From positions 3,162,001 to 3,226,000 of the forward strand of contig NZ_AP022579.1 in NCBI RefSeq assembly GCF_010731295.1: a stretch of 64,000 nt of DNA, in the 5' to 3' direction. The DNA comes from Mycolicibacterium boenickei. Its GTDB lineage: Bacteria > Actinomycetota > Actinomycetes > Mycobacteriales > Mycobacteriaceae. The translations under genes and the position numbers were made by a program. The notes under the pieces were generated by a model. It saw nothing but the letters and a program-made list of their open reading frames with translations, did no database searches and had not been told where the DNA came from. This document shows, piece by piece, positions 13,932-25,198 of this stretch. Numbering within the stretch: the first letter of the stretch is position 1; the number at the start of each line of letters is the position of its first letter.

Positions 13932-14013
13932 CTCAGCGGTGAGCATTGCACTCACGACCGACAAGTTGGGCAGGCATGCAGTGGCGCATCGGTTCGTTCG
14001 TTCGCCATGCCCT

Positions 14014-14019
14014 TAAGGT
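14014..14019 (+). promoter_or_regulatory. -10 box of a leaderless nucS promoter
   Basis: TAAGGT ends 7 nt before the nucS GTG at 14027. The same hexamer precedes glgP. It lies within about 100 bp of the tnpB start, so the mobile element may border or overlap the nucS promoter. Confidence 0.5.
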
Positions 14020-14026
14020 GGATCGG

Positions 14027-14698
14027 GTGCGCCTCGTGATTGCCCAGTGCACCGTCGACTACGTCGGGCGGCTGACCGCCCACCTCCCATCAGCCCGCCG
14101 GCTGTTGTTGTTCAAGTCCGACGGTTCGGTCAGTGTCCATGCCGACGATCGCGCCTATAAGCCGCTGAACTGGATGAGCCCGCCGTGCTGGCTCACCGAG
14201 GACGCCAACGACGGTGTTCCGGTCTGGGTGGTCGAGAACAAGGCCGGCGAGCAGTTGCGCATCACCGTCGAGGACGTCGAGCACGACTCCAGCCACGAAC
14301 TCGGTGTCGATCCGGGTCTGGTGAAGGACGGGGTGGAGGCGCACCTGCAGGTCCTGCTGGCCGAGCACGTCGAGCTGCTGGGCGCGGGCTACACGCTCGT
14401 GCGTCGCGAGTACCCGACCGCGATCGGACCGGTCGACCTGATGTGCCGTGACGAGCTGGGCCGTTCGGTGGCCGTTGAGATCAAGCGCCGCGGTGAGATC
14501 GACGGCGTGGAACAGCTGACCCGGTACCTCGAGCTGCTCAACCGCGACACCGTGCTGGCCCCGGTGGCCGGCGTCTTCGCCGCGCAGCAGATCAAGCCGC
14601 AAGCCCGAACTCTGGCCACTGACCGTGGAATCCGTTGTGTGACTTTGGATTACGACCAGATGCGGGGCATGGACAGCGACGAATACCGGCTGTTCTGA
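14027..14698 (+). CDS. nucS: Mismatch-specific endonuclease NucS/EndoMS
   Basis: A 223-residue nuclease that performs mismatch repair in mycobacteria, which lack MutS/MutL. The N-terminal DNA-binding domain starts [15 protein letters not shown]. The C-terminal RecB-like nuclease domain has the catalytic set in GPVDLMCRD and [17 protein letters not shown]. The GTG at 14027 was chosen because it matches the NucS N-terminus and follows a leaderless -10 box. The frame is open further upstream but that sequence is not NucS-like. The stop TGA overlaps the next ATG (TGATG). The equivalent in M. tuberculosis is Rv1321; the neighbouring TnpB element is absent there. Confidence 0.95.
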   Translation: MRLVIAQCTVDYVGRLTAHLPSARRLLLFKSDGSVSVHADDRAYKPLNWMSPPCWLTEDANDGVPVWVVENKAGEQLRITVEDVEHDSSHELGVDPGLVKDGVEAHLQVLLAEHVELLGAGYTLVRREYPTAIGPVDLMCRDELGRSVAVEIKRRGEIDGVEQLTRYLELLNRDTVLAPVAGVFAAQQIKPQARTLATDRGIRCVTLDYDQMRGMDSDEYRLF

Positions 14699-14979
14699 TG
14701 CGCCGTCGGCCCCGCGAACACCGTCGGCTGGCGCCCTTGCCGCCATCCCGTCGGGTCGAGACGGGGCCCGACGGTTACGACTACGAGGTGCGGACGGTGG
14801 CGGCGTCGCGGGCGGTGAAGGTGTACCGATGCCCAGGCTGCGATCACGAGATTCGGGTGGCTACCGCACACGTGGTGGTGCTGCCGGTCGATATCGGAGA
14901 TGTCGACGACCGCAGGCACTGGCACACCGCCTGCTGGGCGAATCGGGCCAATCGTGGCCCGACGAGAAAGTGGTCTTAG
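14698..14979 (+). CDS. Small zinc-ribbon-like protein (Rv1322 homologue)
   Basis: A 93-residue conserved protein of unknown function, translationally coupled to nucS. The N-terminus is very basic (RRRPREHRRLAPLPPSRR). The centre has VYRCPGCDHEIRV and the C-terminal part HWHTACW, a Cys/His set that could bind one zinc. Coupling to nucS and the basic N-terminus make a nucleic-acid role possible, but this is inference. Its TAG stop overlaps the stop of the convergent epimerase gene. Confidence 0.85.
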   Translation: MRRRPREHRRLAPLPPSRRVETGPDGYDYEVRTVAASRAVKVYRCPGCDHEIRVATAHVVVLPVDIGDVDDRRHWHTACWANRANRGPTRKWS

Positions 14980-15452
14980 TGGTCTGAATCCGCGGCCGGT
15001 TCGACCAGCTCGATCAGCACGCCGCCGGCGTCCTTCGGGTGGATGAAGTTGATTCGCGAGTTCGCGGTGCCCTTGCGGGGAGCTTCGTAGAGCAGCCGGA
15101 CGCCCTGGCTGCGCAGACGCTCACTCAGCGCGTCGATGTCACTGGTCCGGTAGGCGAGCTGCTGCAGGCCGGGGCCGCTGCGGTCGATGAACTTGGCGAT
15201 CGTGGACTTCTCGTCCAACGGGGCCAGCAGCTGGATCTGGGCGCTGCCCTTGGGGGCACCGCGCACCGAGAGCATCGCCTCGCGGACACCCTGCTCCTCG
15301 TTGATCTCCTCGTGGAGGACAATCATGCCGAGGTTGTCGTGGTACCACTTGGCCGCGGCGTCCAGATCGGGAACGGCGATACCGACGTGATCGATCGCCG
15401 TCACCAGCGCGGAAGCGAGTGCGGGACGGGCATCAACCTGATCGGCGGTCAT
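14976..15452 (-). CDS. mce: Methylmalonyl-CoA epimerase
   Basis: A 158-residue vicinal-oxygen-chelate enzyme interconverting (R)- and (S)-methylmalonyl-CoA, linking propionyl-CoA breakdown to succinyl-CoA. The metal-ligand motifs are visible: AIDHVGIAVPDL near the N-terminus, GLQQLAYRTSD in the middle and GVLIELVEP at the end. It corresponds to Rv1322A. The ATG at 15450-15452 is followed by about 18 extra residues before the conserved domain, so a later start is possible. It is divergent from the thiolase gene. Confidence 0.93.
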   Translation of the reverse strand: MTADQVDARPALASALVTAIDHVGIAVPDLDAAAKWYHDNLGMIVLHEEINEEQGVREAMLSVRGAPKGSAQIQLLAPLDEKSTIAKFIDRSGPGLQQLAYRTSDIDALSERLRSQGVRLLYEAPRKGTANSRINFIHPKDAGGVLIELVEPAADSDH

Positions 15453-15535
15453 AACGTAACGGTAACCTCTAGCTGAATGTTTGCGTATGTGTGATCGCCC
15501 ACACAGCTCTTGGAACCAGGCCTTGGAGGTAGGAA

Positions 15536-16741
15536 ATGACTGCGGAATCTCGCACGTCGGTGATCGTTGCTGGAGCGCGTACTCCGGTCGGTAGATTGAT
15601 GGGTTCGCTGAAGGACTTTTCCGGCAGTGACCTGGGTGCGATCGCGATCCGCGGTGCCCTGGAGAAGGCGAAGGTCGACGCTTCGCTGGTGGACTACGTG
15701 ATCATGGGCCAGGTGCTGACCGCCGGGGCCGGCCAGATGCCCGCTCGCCAGTCCGCGGTGGCCGCCGGGATTCCCTGGGATGTGCCTGCGCTGTCCATCA
15801 ACAAGATGTGCCTGTCCGGCATCGATGCGATCGCGCTGGCCGACCAGCTGATCCGGGCCGGCGAGTTCGAGGTTGTCGTGGCCGGTGGTCAGGAGTCGAT
15901 GAGCCAGGCCCCGCACCTGCTGCCCAAGAGCCGTGAGGGCTACAAGTACGGCGACGCGACGCTGGTCGACCACCTGGCCTATGACGGCCTGCACGACGTG
16001 TTCACCGACCAGCCGATGGGCGCGCTCACCGAGCAGCGCAACGACACCGACAAGTTCACCCGCGCCGAGCAGGATGAGTTCGCCGCCCAGTCGCATCAGA
16101 AGGCCGCCGCCGCGTGGAAGGACGGCGTGTACGCCGACGAGGTGGTGCCGGTGTCGATCCCGCAGCGCAAGGGTGACCCGATCGAATTCGCCGAGGACGA
16201 GGGCATTCGCGCCAACACCACGGCCGAGTCGCTCGGCGGTCTGCGTCCGGCGTTCCGCAAGGACGGCACCATCACCGCAGGCTCGTCATCGCAGATCTCC
16301 GACGGTGCGGCCGCGGTCGTGGTGATGAGCAAGGCCAAGGCGCAGGAACTGGGCCTGGACTGGCTGTGTGAGATCGGCGCCCACGGTGTGGTCGCCGGCC
16401 CGGATTCGACGCTGCAGAGCCAGCCGGCCAACGCCATCAAGAAGGCGGTCGAGCGTGAGGGCATCAGCGTCGATCAGCTGGACGTCCTCGAGATCAATGA
16501 GGCGTTCGCTGCGGTGTCGCTGGCCTCCGCCCGCGAACTGGGGCTGGACGAGGCGTCCATCGCTTCCAAGGTGAACGTCAACGGCGGCGCGATCGCCATC
16601 GGCCACCCGATCGGCATGTCCGGTGCCCGCATCACGCTGCACGCCGCGCTGGAGCTGGCTCGCAAGGGATCCGGCTACGCGGTGGCCGCGCTGTGTGGTG
16701 CCGGTGGCCAGGGCGATGCGCTGATCCTGCGCCGCCCGTAG
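15536..16741 (+). CDS. fadA4: Acetyl-CoA acetyltransferase (thiolase) FadA4
   Basis: A 401-residue thiolase. The acyl-accepting Cys lies in [13 protein letters not shown] (about residue 89). The catalytic His is in [16 protein letters not shown], and the second Cys in [14 protein letters not shown] near the C-terminus. NEAFAAV is also conserved. It condenses two acetyl-CoA to acetoacetyl-CoA or runs in the degradative direction; the residues cannot decide which. A strong ribosome-binding site GGAGG lies 7 nt before the ATG. The equivalent is Rv1323. Confidence 0.95.
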   Translation: MTAESRTSVIVAGARTPVGRLMGSLKDFSGSDLGAIAIRGALEKAKVDASLVDYVIMGQVLTAGAGQMPARQSAVAAGIPWDVPALSINKMCLSGIDAIALADQLIRAGEFEVVVAGGQESMSQAPHLLPKSREGYKYGDATLVDHLAYDGLHDVFTDQPMGALTEQRNDTDKFTRAEQDEFAAQSHQKAAAAWKDGVYADEVVPVSIPQRKGDPIEFAEDEGIRANTTAESLGGLRPAFRKDGTITAGSSSQISDGAAAVVVMSKAKAQELGLDWLCEIGAHGVVAGPDSTLQSQPANAIKKAVEREGISVDQLDVLEINEAFAAVSLASARELGLDEASIASKVNVNGGAIAIGHPIGMSGARITLHAALELARKGSGYAVAALCGAGGQGDALILRRP

Positions 16742-16797
16742 CTAACCGCCGACTCGAAAACGACAGAGCGTAGTAGCTGGCCGCCGATTCAGGCACA

Positions 16798-17193
16798 ATG
16801 GCGGCCATGACGAGCTCCTTCGACCTGCGTACGGTTGCCGGCTGGTTCCGGCTCATCGCCCTTGCCGAGGCGGTGAGCTGGGCCGGCCTGCTGGTCGGGA
16901 TGTACTTCAAGTACCTGGGAAGTCCGCGCACGGAGATCGGCGTCAAGGTGTTCGGCCCGATCCACGGTGGCATTTTCATCGCCTTCGTGGTGGCCGCTGT
17001 GCTGGTCGGGCTGGCCCGCAAATGGGGCCTCGGCACCTGGATCCTGGCTTTGCTGGCCAGCATCGTGCCGTTGGGCAGTGTGATCTTCGTCATGTGGGCC
17101 GACCGCACCGCCCGGCTGGGCTCCGGCCCGGAGTCGGCCGACGTCTCGGCCCTGCTGTCGCAACCGGGCGACGCTGTGCCAGAAACAACGTGA
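16798..17193 (+). CDS. DUF3817 membrane protein (first copy)
   Basis: A 131-residue protein with three or four membrane helices (roughly residues 15-38, 50-68, 75-98). DUF3817 features are present: an N-terminal GWFRLIALAEAVSWAGLL and KVFGPIHGGIFIAFV. The function is unknown. A second ATG three codons downstream (16807) is an equally good start. A paralogue lies at 40927-41268. In M. tuberculosis there is no DUF3817 gene between fadA4 and the thioredoxin-like gene, so this copy is an insertion into the block. Confidence 0.85.
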   Translation: MAAMTSSFDLRTVAGWFRLIALAEAVSWAGLLVGMYFKYLGSPRTEIGVKVFGPIHGGIFIAFVVAAVLVGLARKWGLGTWILALLASIVPLGSVIFVMWADRTARLGSGPESADVSALLSQPGDAVPETT

Positions 17194-17199
17194 CAGACT
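17194..17199 (+). promoter_or_regulatory. -10 box before the thioredoxin-like gene
   Basis: CAGACT lies 7 nt before the GTG at 17207, a leaderless arrangement overlapping the end of the DUF3817 gene. The first base deviates from the TANNNT consensus. Confidence 0.35.
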
Positions 17200-17206
17200 T
17201 GGTGGC

Positions 17207-18118
17207 GTGACTCGTCCACGACCTTCTGTCGGGCCGGCGCTGGCCGGCGCGGTTGACCTCTCGGCACTCAAGCAGCGGCCCGCGGCGGGCGGTGGCAGCG
17301 GTGGCAGCCCCAGCGCGGCCGGCGGCCCGAATGTCACCGAGGTCAACGAAGCGAACTTCGAAGCCGAGGTGCTGGTCCGCTCGGGCCAGGTACCGGTGGT
17401 GGTGCTGCTGTGGTCGCCGCGCAGCGATTCCAGTGCCGCGCTGGGGGACACCCTGGCCGGGCTGGCCGCGGCCGACAACGGCAAATGGTCCCTGGCGCTG
17501 GTCAACGTCGACACCACCCCGCGAGTGGCTCAGATGTTCGGCATCCAGGGCGTGCCTACCGTCGTCGCGCTTGCCGGAGGGCAGCCGATCGCCAGCTTCC
17601 AGGGCTCCCAACCGGCCGACGAACTCCGCCGCTGGGTCGACTCGCTGCTCGAGGCGACCGCGGGCAAGCTGACCGGCTCCGGTGCCGGTGACGATGAGCC
17701 CGAGCAGGTCGATCCCGAACTGGCCGCGGCCAGGGCCGCCCTCGACGAGGGCGACTTCGCTGCCGCATCGACTGCCTACCAGGCGATACTCGATGCCCAG
17801 CCCAACCACGCCGAGGCCAAGGGGGCCGTGCGGCAGATTGCCTTCCTGCAGCGGGCGAGCGCGCAGCGTCCCGATGCGGTGGCCGCTGCCGACGCCGCTC
17901 CCGACGACATCGAGGCGGCATTGGCCGCTGCCGACGCCGAGATCCTGGCGCAGAACGTGTCGGCGGCCTTCGACCGGCTCATCGCACTGATCAAGCGGAC
18001 CGCCGGCGACGACCGGACCACGGTGCGAACCCGGCTCGTCGAACTGTTCGACCTGTTCGACCCGGCCGATCCCGAGGTGGTCGCGGGCCGGCGCAACCTG
18101 GCGAACGCGCTGTACTAG
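17207..18118 (+). CDS. Thioredoxin-fold/TPR protein, CnoX (YbbN)-like, Rv1324 homologue
   Basis: 303 residues. A Gly/Ser-rich N-terminus (to about residue 40) precedes a thioredoxin fold (45-150, with the cis-Pro loop GIQGVPTVVAL) and a C-terminal helical TPR region (170-300). At the place of the CxxC active site the sequence is WSPRSDS, so there is no redox dithiol. This fits YbbN/CnoX-type proteins, which act as holdase chaperones rather than disulfide reductases. Client transfer to GroEL or other chaperones is inferred from the family. It stops 4 bp before the convergent glgB stop. Confidence 0.88.
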   Translation: MTRPRPSVGPALAGAVDLSALKQRPAAGGGSGGSPSAAGGPNVTEVNEANFEAEVLVRSGQVPVVVLLWSPRSDSSAALGDTLAGLAAADNGKWSLALVNVDTTPRVAQMFGIQGVPTVVALAGGQPIASFQGSQPADELRRWVDSLLEATAGKLTGSGAGDDEPEQVDPELAAARAALDEGDFAAASTAYQAILDAQPNHAEAKGAVRQIAFLQRASAQRPDAVAAADAAPDDIEAALAAADAEILAQNVSAAFDRLIALIKRTAGDDRTTVRTRLVELFDLFDPADPEVVAGRRNLANALY

Positions 18119-18122
18119 CGCG

Positions 18123-20330
18123 TCAGGCGGGTTCGAACCACAGCATCGCCAGCGGCGGCAGCACCATCACCGCCGAGGCCGGGCGGCCGTGCCACGGTTC
18201 ATCGGTGGCCTGCACCGCGCCCATGTTCCCGATCCCCGCGCCGTTGTAGATCGTGGCGTCGGTGTTGAGCACCTCGCGCCACTCACCGGTGTGCGGTAGT
18301 CCGAGCCGGTACTCGGTGTGCTCGCTGCCTGCGAAGTTGACCACGCAGGCCAGCACGGAACCGTCGGCGCCGAACCGCAGGAAGCTCAGCACGTTGTTGG
18401 CTGAGTCGTTCGCGTCGATCCAGGAGTAGCCCTCCGGGCTGGTGTCCCGGCTCCACAGCGCCGGGTGGCGGCGGTAGATCCCGTTGAGATCGCGCACCAG
18501 CCGCTGCACGCCGCCCGAGAAGCCCTGCTCGTCGAGCTGGAACCAATCCAGCCCGCGTTCCTCGGACCATTCGGCCCGCTGCCCGAATTCCTGGCCCATG
18601 AACAGCAGTTGCTTGCCCGGATGGGCCCACTGGTAGGCGAGCAGACTGCGTAGACCCGCGGCCTTGGCGTGATCGTCACCGGGCATCCGGGTCCACAGCG
18701 TGCCCTTGCCGTGCACGACCTCGTCGTGGCTTATCGGCAGCACGTAGTTCTCACTGAAGGCGTACAGCATCGAGAACGTCATCTCGTGATGGTGGTAGCT
18801 GCGGTGCACCGGGTCGTGGCTGACGTAGTCGAGCGTGTCGTTCATCCAGCCCATGTTCCATTTCATCGAGAAACCAAGGCCGCCAAGGTTGGTCGGGCGG
18901 GTGACACCCGGCCAGGACGTCGACTCCTCGGCGATGGTGACGATGCCCGGGGTCACCTTGTGCACGGTGGCGTTCATCTCCTGCAGGAACTGCACCGCCT
19001 CCAGGTTCTCCCGCCCACCGTGGATGTTGGGTGTCCAGCCGCCTTCTGGGCGCGAGTAGTCGAGGTAGAGCATCGAGGCGACGGCATCCACCCGCAGGCC
19101 GTCGACGTGGTACTCCTTCAACCAGTACAACGCGTTGGCGACCAGGAAGTTGCGTACCTCCGGCCGGCCGAAGTCGAAAACGTAGGTGCCCCAGTCGAGC
19201 TGTTCACCGCGGTGCGGATCGGAATGCTCGTAGAGCGGGGTGCCGTCGAACCGGCCCAGTGCCCAGGCGTCCTTGGGGAAGTGGGCCGGGACCCAGTCGA
19301 CGATCACCCCGATCCCGGCCCGGTGCAGCGAATCCACCAGGTACCGGAAGTCGTCAGGTGTTCCCAGACGTGAGGTCGGGGCGTAGTAGGAGGTGACCTG
19401 GTAACCCCACGAGCCGCCGAACGGGTGCTCGGCCACCGGCAGCAGTTCGACGTGGGTGAAGCCCTGTTCCACAACGTATTCGGTGAGCTCGGTGGCGAGC
19501 TGGCGGTAGCTGAGGCCTGGCCGCCAGGACATCAGATGCACCTCGTAGGTGCTCATCGGTTCGAAAACCGGGTTCTGCGCGGCGCGCGCGGTCATCCACT
19601 TGCCGTCGTTCCAGGTGTACGTGCTGGTGGTGACCCGCGACGCGGTCTGCGGCGGTACCTCGGTGGCGAACGCCATCGGGTCGGCACGGTCGGTGGTCAC
19701 TCCGCCGGCACCGTGTACGCGGAACTTGTACAGGCCGCTGACGGGGAACCCGGGCCAAAACAGCTCCCATACCCCGGAGGAGCCCAGCACGCGCATCTGC
19801 GCCTCGTTGCCGTCCCAGTGGTTGAAGTCGCCGATCACACTGACGCCCTTGGCATTCGGCGCCCATACCGCGAAGGAGACACCTTCGACGATCCCGTCGG
19901 GGGTGGTGAAACTGCGCGGGTGTGCGCCCAGGATCTCCCACAGGCGTTCGTGGCGCCCTTCCGCGAACAGATGGAGGTCCAGTTCGCCGAGGGTGGGCAG
20001 GAACCGGTAGGCGTCGGCGGTGGTGTAGGTGAAGATCGTGTCGTCGGCGCCGGGATAGCCGATCTCCAGGCGGTAGTCAGCCAGGTTGGTGAACGGAACA
20101 GAGACTGCGAAAATCCCGGAGTCGATGTGCTGCAGTGGGTATCGGTCACCGCCGATCACCGCGACGACCTTGGCGGCGTGCGGGCGGTAGGCCCGGATCA
20201 CGGTCCGGCCGTTGTACTCGTGGGCACCGAGCACCGAATGCGGGTCGTGGTGTTGACCGATCAGCAGCCGCTGGATGTCGGTGGGGTCGGGCCGCAGATG
20301 TAGGTCGGTGAGGTGGTTGATTCTCGTCAT
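18123..20330 (-). CDS. glgB: 1,4-alpha-glucan branching enzyme GlgB
   Basis: About 735 residues of GH13. An N-terminal carbohydrate-binding module is followed by the catalytic barrel with nucleophile Asp in [11 protein letters not shown], acid Glu in [10 protein letters not shown] and the third Asp in [12 protein letters not shown]. In the GlgE pathway it adds alpha-1,6 branches to the maltose-1-phosphate-derived chains. The ATG at 20328-20330 ([10 protein letters not shown]) was chosen because a ribosome-binding site overlaps the glgE stop just upstream. The frame is open 14 codons further into glgE. It lies 7 bp behind glgE and is certainly co-transcribed. Confidence 0.96.
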   Translation of the reverse strand: MTRINHLTDLHLRPDPTDIQRLLIGQHHDPHSVLGAHEYNGRTVIRAYRPHAAKVVAVIGGDRYPLQHIDSGIFAVSVPFTNLADYRLEIGYPGADDTIFTYTTADAYRFLPTLGELDLHLFAEGRHERLWEILGAHPRSFTTPDGIVEGVSFAVWAPNAKGVSVIGDFNHWDGNEAQMRVLGSSGVWELFWPGFPVSGLYKFRVHGAGGVTTDRADPMAFATEVPPQTASRVTTSTYTWNDGKWMTARAAQNPVFEPMSTYEVHLMSWRPGLSYRQLATELTEYVVEQGFTHVELLPVAEHPFGGSWGYQVTSYYAPTSRLGTPDDFRYLVDSLHRAGIGVIVDWVPAHFPKDAWALGRFDGTPLYEHSDPHRGEQLDWGTYVFDFGRPEVRNFLVANALYWLKEYHVDGLRVDAVASMLYLDYSRPEGGWTPNIHGGRENLEAVQFLQEMNATVHKVTPGIVTIAEESTSWPGVTRPTNLGGLGFSMKWNMGWMNDTLDYVSHDPVHRSYHHHEMTFSMLYAFSENYVLPISHDEVVHGKGTLWTRMPGDDHAKAAGLRSLLAYQWAHPGKQLLFMGQEFGQRAEWSEERGLDWFQLDEQGFSGGVQRLVRDLNGIYRRHPALWSRDTSPEGYSWIDANDSANNVLSFLRFGADGSVLACVVNFAGSEHTEYRLGLPHTGEWREVLNTDATIYNGAGIGNMGAVQATDEPWHGRPASAVMVLPPLAMLWFEPA

Positions 20331-20337
20331 CTCGTTC

Positions 20338-22416
20338 TCATTCCCTGCGTAGCAAGCCCAGTCGTTGCTCATAGGGTACGAGCGGCATGTTCAATACGTG
20401 CGCCACCGCCTTGGCGGGATCGATCCGGACGTAATTCGACTGTCCCCACTGGTATTCCTCGCCGGTGATCTCGTCGCGTACCCAGAACCGGTCATGTGAT
20501 TCCATACCCAGTGCGCCCATGTTCAACCACAGCGTGGCTTCCTCCGGGCTGAACGGGTTGAGGGTGACCACCACGAGCACGGTGTCGCCGGTGATCGGGT
20601 CGAACTTGCTGTAGGCGAGCAGTGCGTCGTTGTCCACGTGGTGGAAGGTCAGGGTCCGGAGCTGGCGCAGCGCCGGGTGTAGCCGCCGGATCTCGTTGAG
20701 CCGGGTCACGAATGGCTCAAGCGAACGCCCCTCGGCAAGCGCGGCCGCGAAGTCGCGCGGGCGTAGCTCGTACTTCTCCGAGTCGAGGTACTCCTCGCTG
20801 CCTTCCCGGACGGGCCGGTGCTCGAACAGCTCGAAACCCGAATACATGCCCCACGACGGGCTCATGGTGGCGGCCAGTACCGCGCGGATCGCGAACATGC
20901 CCGGACCGCCGTGCTGCAGTGACTCGTGCAGGATGTCGGGGGTGTTGACCCACAGGCTGGGCCGCGCGCTGTCGGCGTTCGCGGTGATCTCATTGCCGAA
21001 TTCGGTGAGCTCCCACTTGTTGGTCCGCCAGGTGAAGTACGTGTAGGACTGCGTGAAACCGCGTTTGGCCAGGCCGTAGAGGCGGGCTGGGCGGGTGAAC
21101 GCCTCGGACAGGAACAGCACGTCCGGGTCCTCGTTCTTGACCTCGGCGATCAGCCAGACCCAGAAGTTGGGTGGTTTGGTGTGCGGGTTGTCGACGCGAA
21201 AGACCTTGACGCCGTGCGAGATCCAGAATCGGACCACCCGCAGCACCTCGTGGTAGAGGCCGGCCGGATCGTTGTCGAAGTTGAGCGGATAGATGTCCTG
21301 GTACTTCTTGGGCGGGTTCTCCGCGTAGGCGATGGTGCCGTCGGGTAGCACCGTGAACCACTCCGGATGTGCTGCGGCCCAAGGATGGTCGGGCGCGCAC
21401 TGCAACGCGAGGTCCAGCGCCACCTCGACGCCCTGCTTGCGCGCGGCGGCCACGAAGTCATCGAAGTCGTCGATCGTTCCCAGGTCGGGGTGCACGGCGT
21501 CGTGGCCGCCCTCGTCGCTACCGATCGCCCATGGTGACCCGACGTCGTCGGGTCCGGCAGTCACGGCGTTGTTGCGGCCCTTGCGGTGCACCTTGCCGAT
21601 CGGATGGATGGGCGGCAGGTAGACGATGTTGAAACCCATGCGGGCGATGCGGGGGAGCTGCTCGGCGGCGGTGGCGAATGTCCCGTGCACCGGATGTCCG
21701 GTCTTGTCCCAGCCACCCGTGGACCGCGGGAACATCTCATACCAGGAGGAGAACCGGGCCAGCGGCCGATCCACCCACACGCCGTATTGCTCACCGCGGG
21801 TGACCAACTCGCGCAACGGGTACTGGTCGAGCAGTTCGGTGACCTCGCCGGACAGGGCCGTCCCGGCACGCAGGAACGGGTCGCCGGGAGTGCGCAGCGC
21901 CGCGGCGGCCTCGATCAGGGGATCGCGCAGTTTGCGGGGCACCCCCGCGGCAGCGCGCTCGAGCAGGCGCGCGCCGACCAGCAGGTCGTTGGACAGCTCG
22001 GCCTCGCTCTGACCTGCACCGAGCTTGGCCTCGACCGCGTGCCGCCAGGTGGCGATCGGGTCGCCCCAGCCGTCGACCCGGTAGGTCCACAGGCCGACGC
22101 TGTCGGGGGTGAACTGCCCGTGGAAGACATCGGGGGTGTGCCCGGTGGACATCGGCAGGGCCTGCGGCTTGATGCGCTGGGCGGGGCGCACCACCTCGGT
22201 GATCGGCACGGGGACCGCTGCGGTGCCGGGGCCGGTGGCCAGCCGGGGGTAGTCCGTGCCGAGGTAACGGACCACCAACGTGGCCGCGACCGCGTCATGA
22301 CCTTCGCGCCAGACCGTGGCCCGTACCGGCACGACTTCGCCGACGACGGCTTTTGCCGGGAACTGTCCGCCGAACACCACAGGCGCGACATCGTCGATTC
22401 CGATACGACCGGCCAC
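20338..22416 (-). CDS. glgE: Alpha-1,4-glucan:maltose-1-phosphate maltosyltransferase GlgE
   Basis: About 692 residues. It extends alpha-glucan using maltose-1-phosphate as donor. The GH13 nucleophile lies in [11 protein letters not shown], the acid/base Glu in LFLSEAF and the third carboxylate in NTPDILHES. GlgE-specific stretches such as [17 protein letters not shown] are present. The GTG at 22414-22416 was chosen because AGGAG lies 7 nt upstream (22424-22428, minus strand) and the product ([14 protein letters not shown]) aligns with known GlgE; M. tuberculosis GlgE is 701 residues. The gene heads the glgE-glgB operon and is divergent from glgP. Confidence 0.96.
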   Translation of the reverse strand: MAGRIGIDDVAPVVFGGQFPAKAVVGEVVPVRATVWREGHDAVAATLVVRYLGTDYPRLATGPGTAAVPVPITEVVRPAQRIKPQALPMSTGHTPDVFHGQFTPDSVGLWTYRVDGWGDPIATWRHAVEAKLGAGQSEAELSNDLLVGARLLERAAAGVPRKLRDPLIEAAAALRTPGDPFLRAGTALSGEVTELLDQYPLRELVTRGEQYGVWVDRPLARFSSWYEMFPRSTGGWDKTGHPVHGTFATAAEQLPRIARMGFNIVYLPPIHPIGKVHRKGRNNAVTAGPDDVGSPWAIGSDEGGHDAVHPDLGTIDDFDDFVAAARKQGVEVALDLALQCAPDHPWAAAHPEWFTVLPDGTIAYAENPPKKYQDIYPLNFDNDPAGLYHEVLRVVRFWISHGVKVFRVDNPHTKPPNFWVWLIAEVKNEDPDVLFLSEAFTRPARLYGLAKRGFTQSYTYFTWRTNKWELTEFGNEITANADSARPSLWVNTPDILHESLQHGGPGMFAIRAVLAATMSPSWGMYSGFELFEHRPVREGSEEYLDSEKYELRPRDFAAALAEGRSLEPFVTRLNEIRRLHPALRQLRTLTFHHVDNDALLAYSKFDPITGDTVLVVVTLNPFSPEEATLWLNMGALGMESHDRFWVRDEITGEEYQWGQSNYVRIDPAKAVAHVLNMPLVPYEQRLGLLRRE

Positions 22417-22423
22417 CCATCCA

Positions 22424-22428
22424 CTCCT
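22424..22428 (-). promoter_or_regulatory. Ribosome-binding site deciding the glgE start
   Basis: AGGAG on the minus strand lies 7 nt before the GTG at 22416. It supports this start over longer upstream alternatives. Confidence 0.6.
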
Positions 22429-22592
22429 CACGTCGTCTCGATCAAGCGGCTGTCTCTCGTTCACTTGCCTTGTCGCGTCTGATACCCACCGTAATGGGCT
22501 GCCCAATCTCGCGGGCGTTAAGCGTGGCCGCTCGTACGGATAACACCGGCTGTACGGATATCGCCGACCGCTGCACGAACCGGATTTGTCAG

Positions 22593-22598
22593 TAAGGT
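22593..22598 (+). promoter_or_regulatory. -10 box of glgP
   Basis: TAAGGT lies 8 nt before the GTG at 22607. About 60 bp upstream (22535-22570) TACGGATA occurs twice, once as CGTACGGATA and once as TGTACGGATA, in the shared glgE/glgP control region. Confidence 0.45.
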
Positions 22599-22606
22599 TG
22601 GTTCGC

Positions 22607-25198
22607 GTGAAAGCCCTCAGAAGGTTCACCGTCCGCGCGCACCTTCCCGAGCGGTTGGCGGCGCTGGAACGGCTGTCGATCAACCTGCGCTGGTCGTGGC
22701 ACAAGCCGACCCAGGATCTGTTTGCTGTCATCGATGCCGAGCTGTGGGAGCAGACCAAGGGCGATCCGGTGGCGCTGCTGGGGGCGGTCAGCCCGCAGCG
22801 GCTCGACGAGCTGGCTGCCGACGATTCGTTCCTGGGCCGTCTCGATGAGCTGGCCGCGGACCTGGACAACTATCTGAGCCGCCCGTTGTGGTACCAGCAG
22901 CAAATCGCCGACGGAGTCGAGATGCCGAAGGGCATCGCCTATTTCTCGATGGAGTTCGGTGTCGCCGAGGTGCTGCCCAACTATTCGGGCGGCCTGGGCA
23001 TCCTGGCCGGCGACCATCTGAAATCCGCATCGGATCTGGGTCTGCCGTTGGTCGCCGTGGGCCTGTACTACCGCTCGGGCTACTTCCGGCAGTCACTGAC
23101 CGCTGACGGTTGGCAGCATGAGACGTACCCGTCGCTGGACCCGCAGGGGCTGCCGTTGCGGCTGCTCACCGATGCCTCCGGGGCGCCCGTGCTGGTGACG
23201 CTGGCGCTGCCCGATGCCCGCGAGCTGCGGGCCCGGGTGTGGGTCGCGCAGGTGGGCCGGATTCCGCTGCTTCTCCTCGATTCCGACGTCCCGGAGAACG
23301 AGCACGAACTCCGCGGTGTCACCGACCGGCTGTACGGCGGCGATCAGGAGCACCGCATCCGGCAGGAGATCCTGGCCGGTATCGGCGGAGTGCGCGCGAT
23401 CCGGGCGTTCACCGAGATCGAGAATCTGCCTGCCCCCGAGGTGTTCCACATGAACGAGGGCCACGCCGGCTTCCTCGGCGTGGAGCGGATCCGCGAATTG
23501 GTCGCCGCCGGGCTGGACTTCGACACCGCGCTGACCGTCGTGCGGTCGTCGACGGTGTTCACCACCCACACCCCGGTCCCGGCCGGTATCGACCGGTTCC
23601 CGGTCGAGATGATCAGGCGTTACTTCGGAAGCCCACCCGGGGGCCCCGCCGATTCCCGGTTGCTGCCCGGTGTGCCGCTCGAGCGGGTGGTCGCGTTCGG
23701 TGCCGAGGACGATCCGTCGAAGTTCAACATGGCGCACATGGGTCTGCGGCTGGCGCAGCGGGCCAACGGCGTGTCCTTGCTGCACGGCAGGGTCAGCCGG
23801 GCCATGTTCAACGACCTGTGGCCCGGATTCGACCGGGCCGAGGTGCCGATCGGATCGATCACCAACGGCGTGCACGCCCCGACCTGGGCGGCCCCTCAGT
23901 GGTTGGCCCTGGGGCGGGAACTGATCGGTTCCGAGGCCGCCGAGCCGGCGGTGTGGGAGCGGCTGCAGGAGGTCGAGCCGGGGCACATGTGGTGGATCCG
24001 CTCCCAGCTGCGGGAGACGCTGATCGCCGATGTCCGGGACCGGCTGCGTCGCTCCTGGCTGGAGCGTGGCGCGTCCGAGGCCGAACTCGGCTGGATCGCA
24101 ACGGCTTTCGATCCGTCGGTGCTGACCGTCGGATTCGCGCGACGGGTGCCGACGTACAAGCGGCTGACGCTGATGCTGCGCGATCCTGAGCGGTTGGAGA
24201 AACTGCTGCTCGACGAGAAGCGGCCGGTGCAGTTGATCGTGGCGGGCAAGTCGCACCCGGCCGACGACGGTGGTAAGGCACTCATCCAGCAGATCGTGCG
24301 GTTCGCCGACCGCCCGGAGGTGCGGCACCGGATCGCGTTCCTACCGGACTACGACATGTCGATGGCCCGGCTGCTGTACTGGGGTTGCGACGTCTGGCTC
24401 AACAATCCGCTGCGGCCGTTGGAGGCCTGCGGCACATCGGGGATGAAGAGTGCGCTCAACGGCGGGCTGAACCTCTCGATCCGGGACGGCTGGTGGGACG
24501 AGTGGTACGACGGCGAGAACGGATGGGAGATCCCGACCGCCGACGGAGTGGAGGACGAGGCCCGGCGCGACGACCTGGAGGCCGCCGCTCTCTACGACCT
24601 GCTCGAACACGCTGTCACGCCCAAGTTCTACGAGCGCGACGAGCATGGGGTGCCGACCCGCTGGGTCGAGATGGTGCGTCACACGTTGCAGGTGCTGGGG
24701 CCGAAGGTGCTGGCCTCGCGGATGGTGCGCGACTACACCGAGAGGTACTACCTGCCTGCGGCGCAGTCGTTGCGAGAGACCGTCGAGGCCACCTCGGGCG
24801 AGCCGTTCGGTGCGGCGAGGGAATTGGCCACCTACCGGCGCCGCGCCCAGGAGGCCTGGCCGAAGATCCAGATCACCGATGTGGACAGCTACGGCTTGCC
24901 CGACACGCCATTGCTGGGGTCTCAGCTGACGCTGACCGCCACGGTGCAGTTGGCCGGCCTGCGGCCCGACGAGGTGACGGTGCAGGCCGTGCTGGGCCGG
25001 GTGGACGCCGGTGACGTGATCCTGAATCCGGTGACCGTACCGATGGCGCACACCGGCTCTGCCGACGGAGGTACCGAGGTGTTCTCGACCAGCACGCCGC
25101 TGCCGGTGGCCGGGCCGGTGGGCTACACCGTGCGGGTTCTGCCGCACCACCGGCTGCTGACCGCCGACAACGAGCTCGGCCTGGTGGCGCTGGCTTGA
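22607..25198 (+). CDS. glgP: Alpha-glucan phosphorylase GlgP
   Basis: An 863-residue GT35 phosphorylase that releases glucose-1-phosphate from alpha-glucans. The short actinobacterial form starts [13 protein letters not shown]. Catalytic-core motifs include [44 protein letters not shown] and the PLP-site region [13 protein letters not shown]. The GTG at 22607 fits both the -10 spacing and the Rv1328 N-terminus. It is transcribed away from glgE, so synthesis and breakdown share one 190-bp control region. Its stop overlaps the TTG start of the next gene (TTGA). Confidence 0.95.
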   Translation: MKALRRFTVRAHLPERLAALERLSINLRWSWHKPTQDLFAVIDAELWEQTKGDPVALLGAVSPQRLDELAADDSFLGRLDELAADLDNYLSRPLWYQQQIADGVEMPKGIAYFSMEFGVAEVLPNYSGGLGILAGDHLKSASDLGLPLVAVGLYYRSGYFRQSLTADGWQHETYPSLDPQGLPLRLLTDASGAPVLVTLALPDARELRARVWVAQVGRIPLLLLDSDVPENEHELRGVTDRLYGGDQEHRIRQEILAGIGGVRAIRAFTEIENLPAPEVFHMNEGHAGFLGVERIRELVAAGLDFDTALTVVRSSTVFTTHTPVPAGIDRFPVEMIRRYFGSPPGGPADSRLLPGVPLERVVAFGAEDDPSKFNMAHMGLRLAQRANGVSLLHGRVSRAMFNDLWPGFDRAEVPIGSITNGVHAPTWAAPQWLALGRELIGSEAAEPAVWERLQEVEPGHMWWIRSQLRETLIADVRDRLRRSWLERGASEAELGWIATAFDPSVLTVGFARRVPTYKRLTLMLRDPERLEKLLLDEKRPVQLIVAGKSHPADDGGKALIQQIVRFADRPEVRHRIAFLPDYDMSMARLLYWGCDVWLNNPLRPLEACGTSGMKSALNGGLNLSIRDGWWDEWYDGENGWEIPTADGVEDEARRDDLEAAALYDLLEHAVTPKFYERDEHGVPTRWVEMVRHTLQVLGPKVLASRMVRDYTERYYLPAAQSLRETVEATSGEPFGAARELATYRRRAQEAWPKIQITDVDSYGLPDTPLLGSQLTLTATVQLAGLRPDEVTVQAVLGRVDAGDVILNPVTVPMAHTGSADGGTEVFSTSTPLPVAGPVGYTVRVLPHHRLLTADNELGLVALA

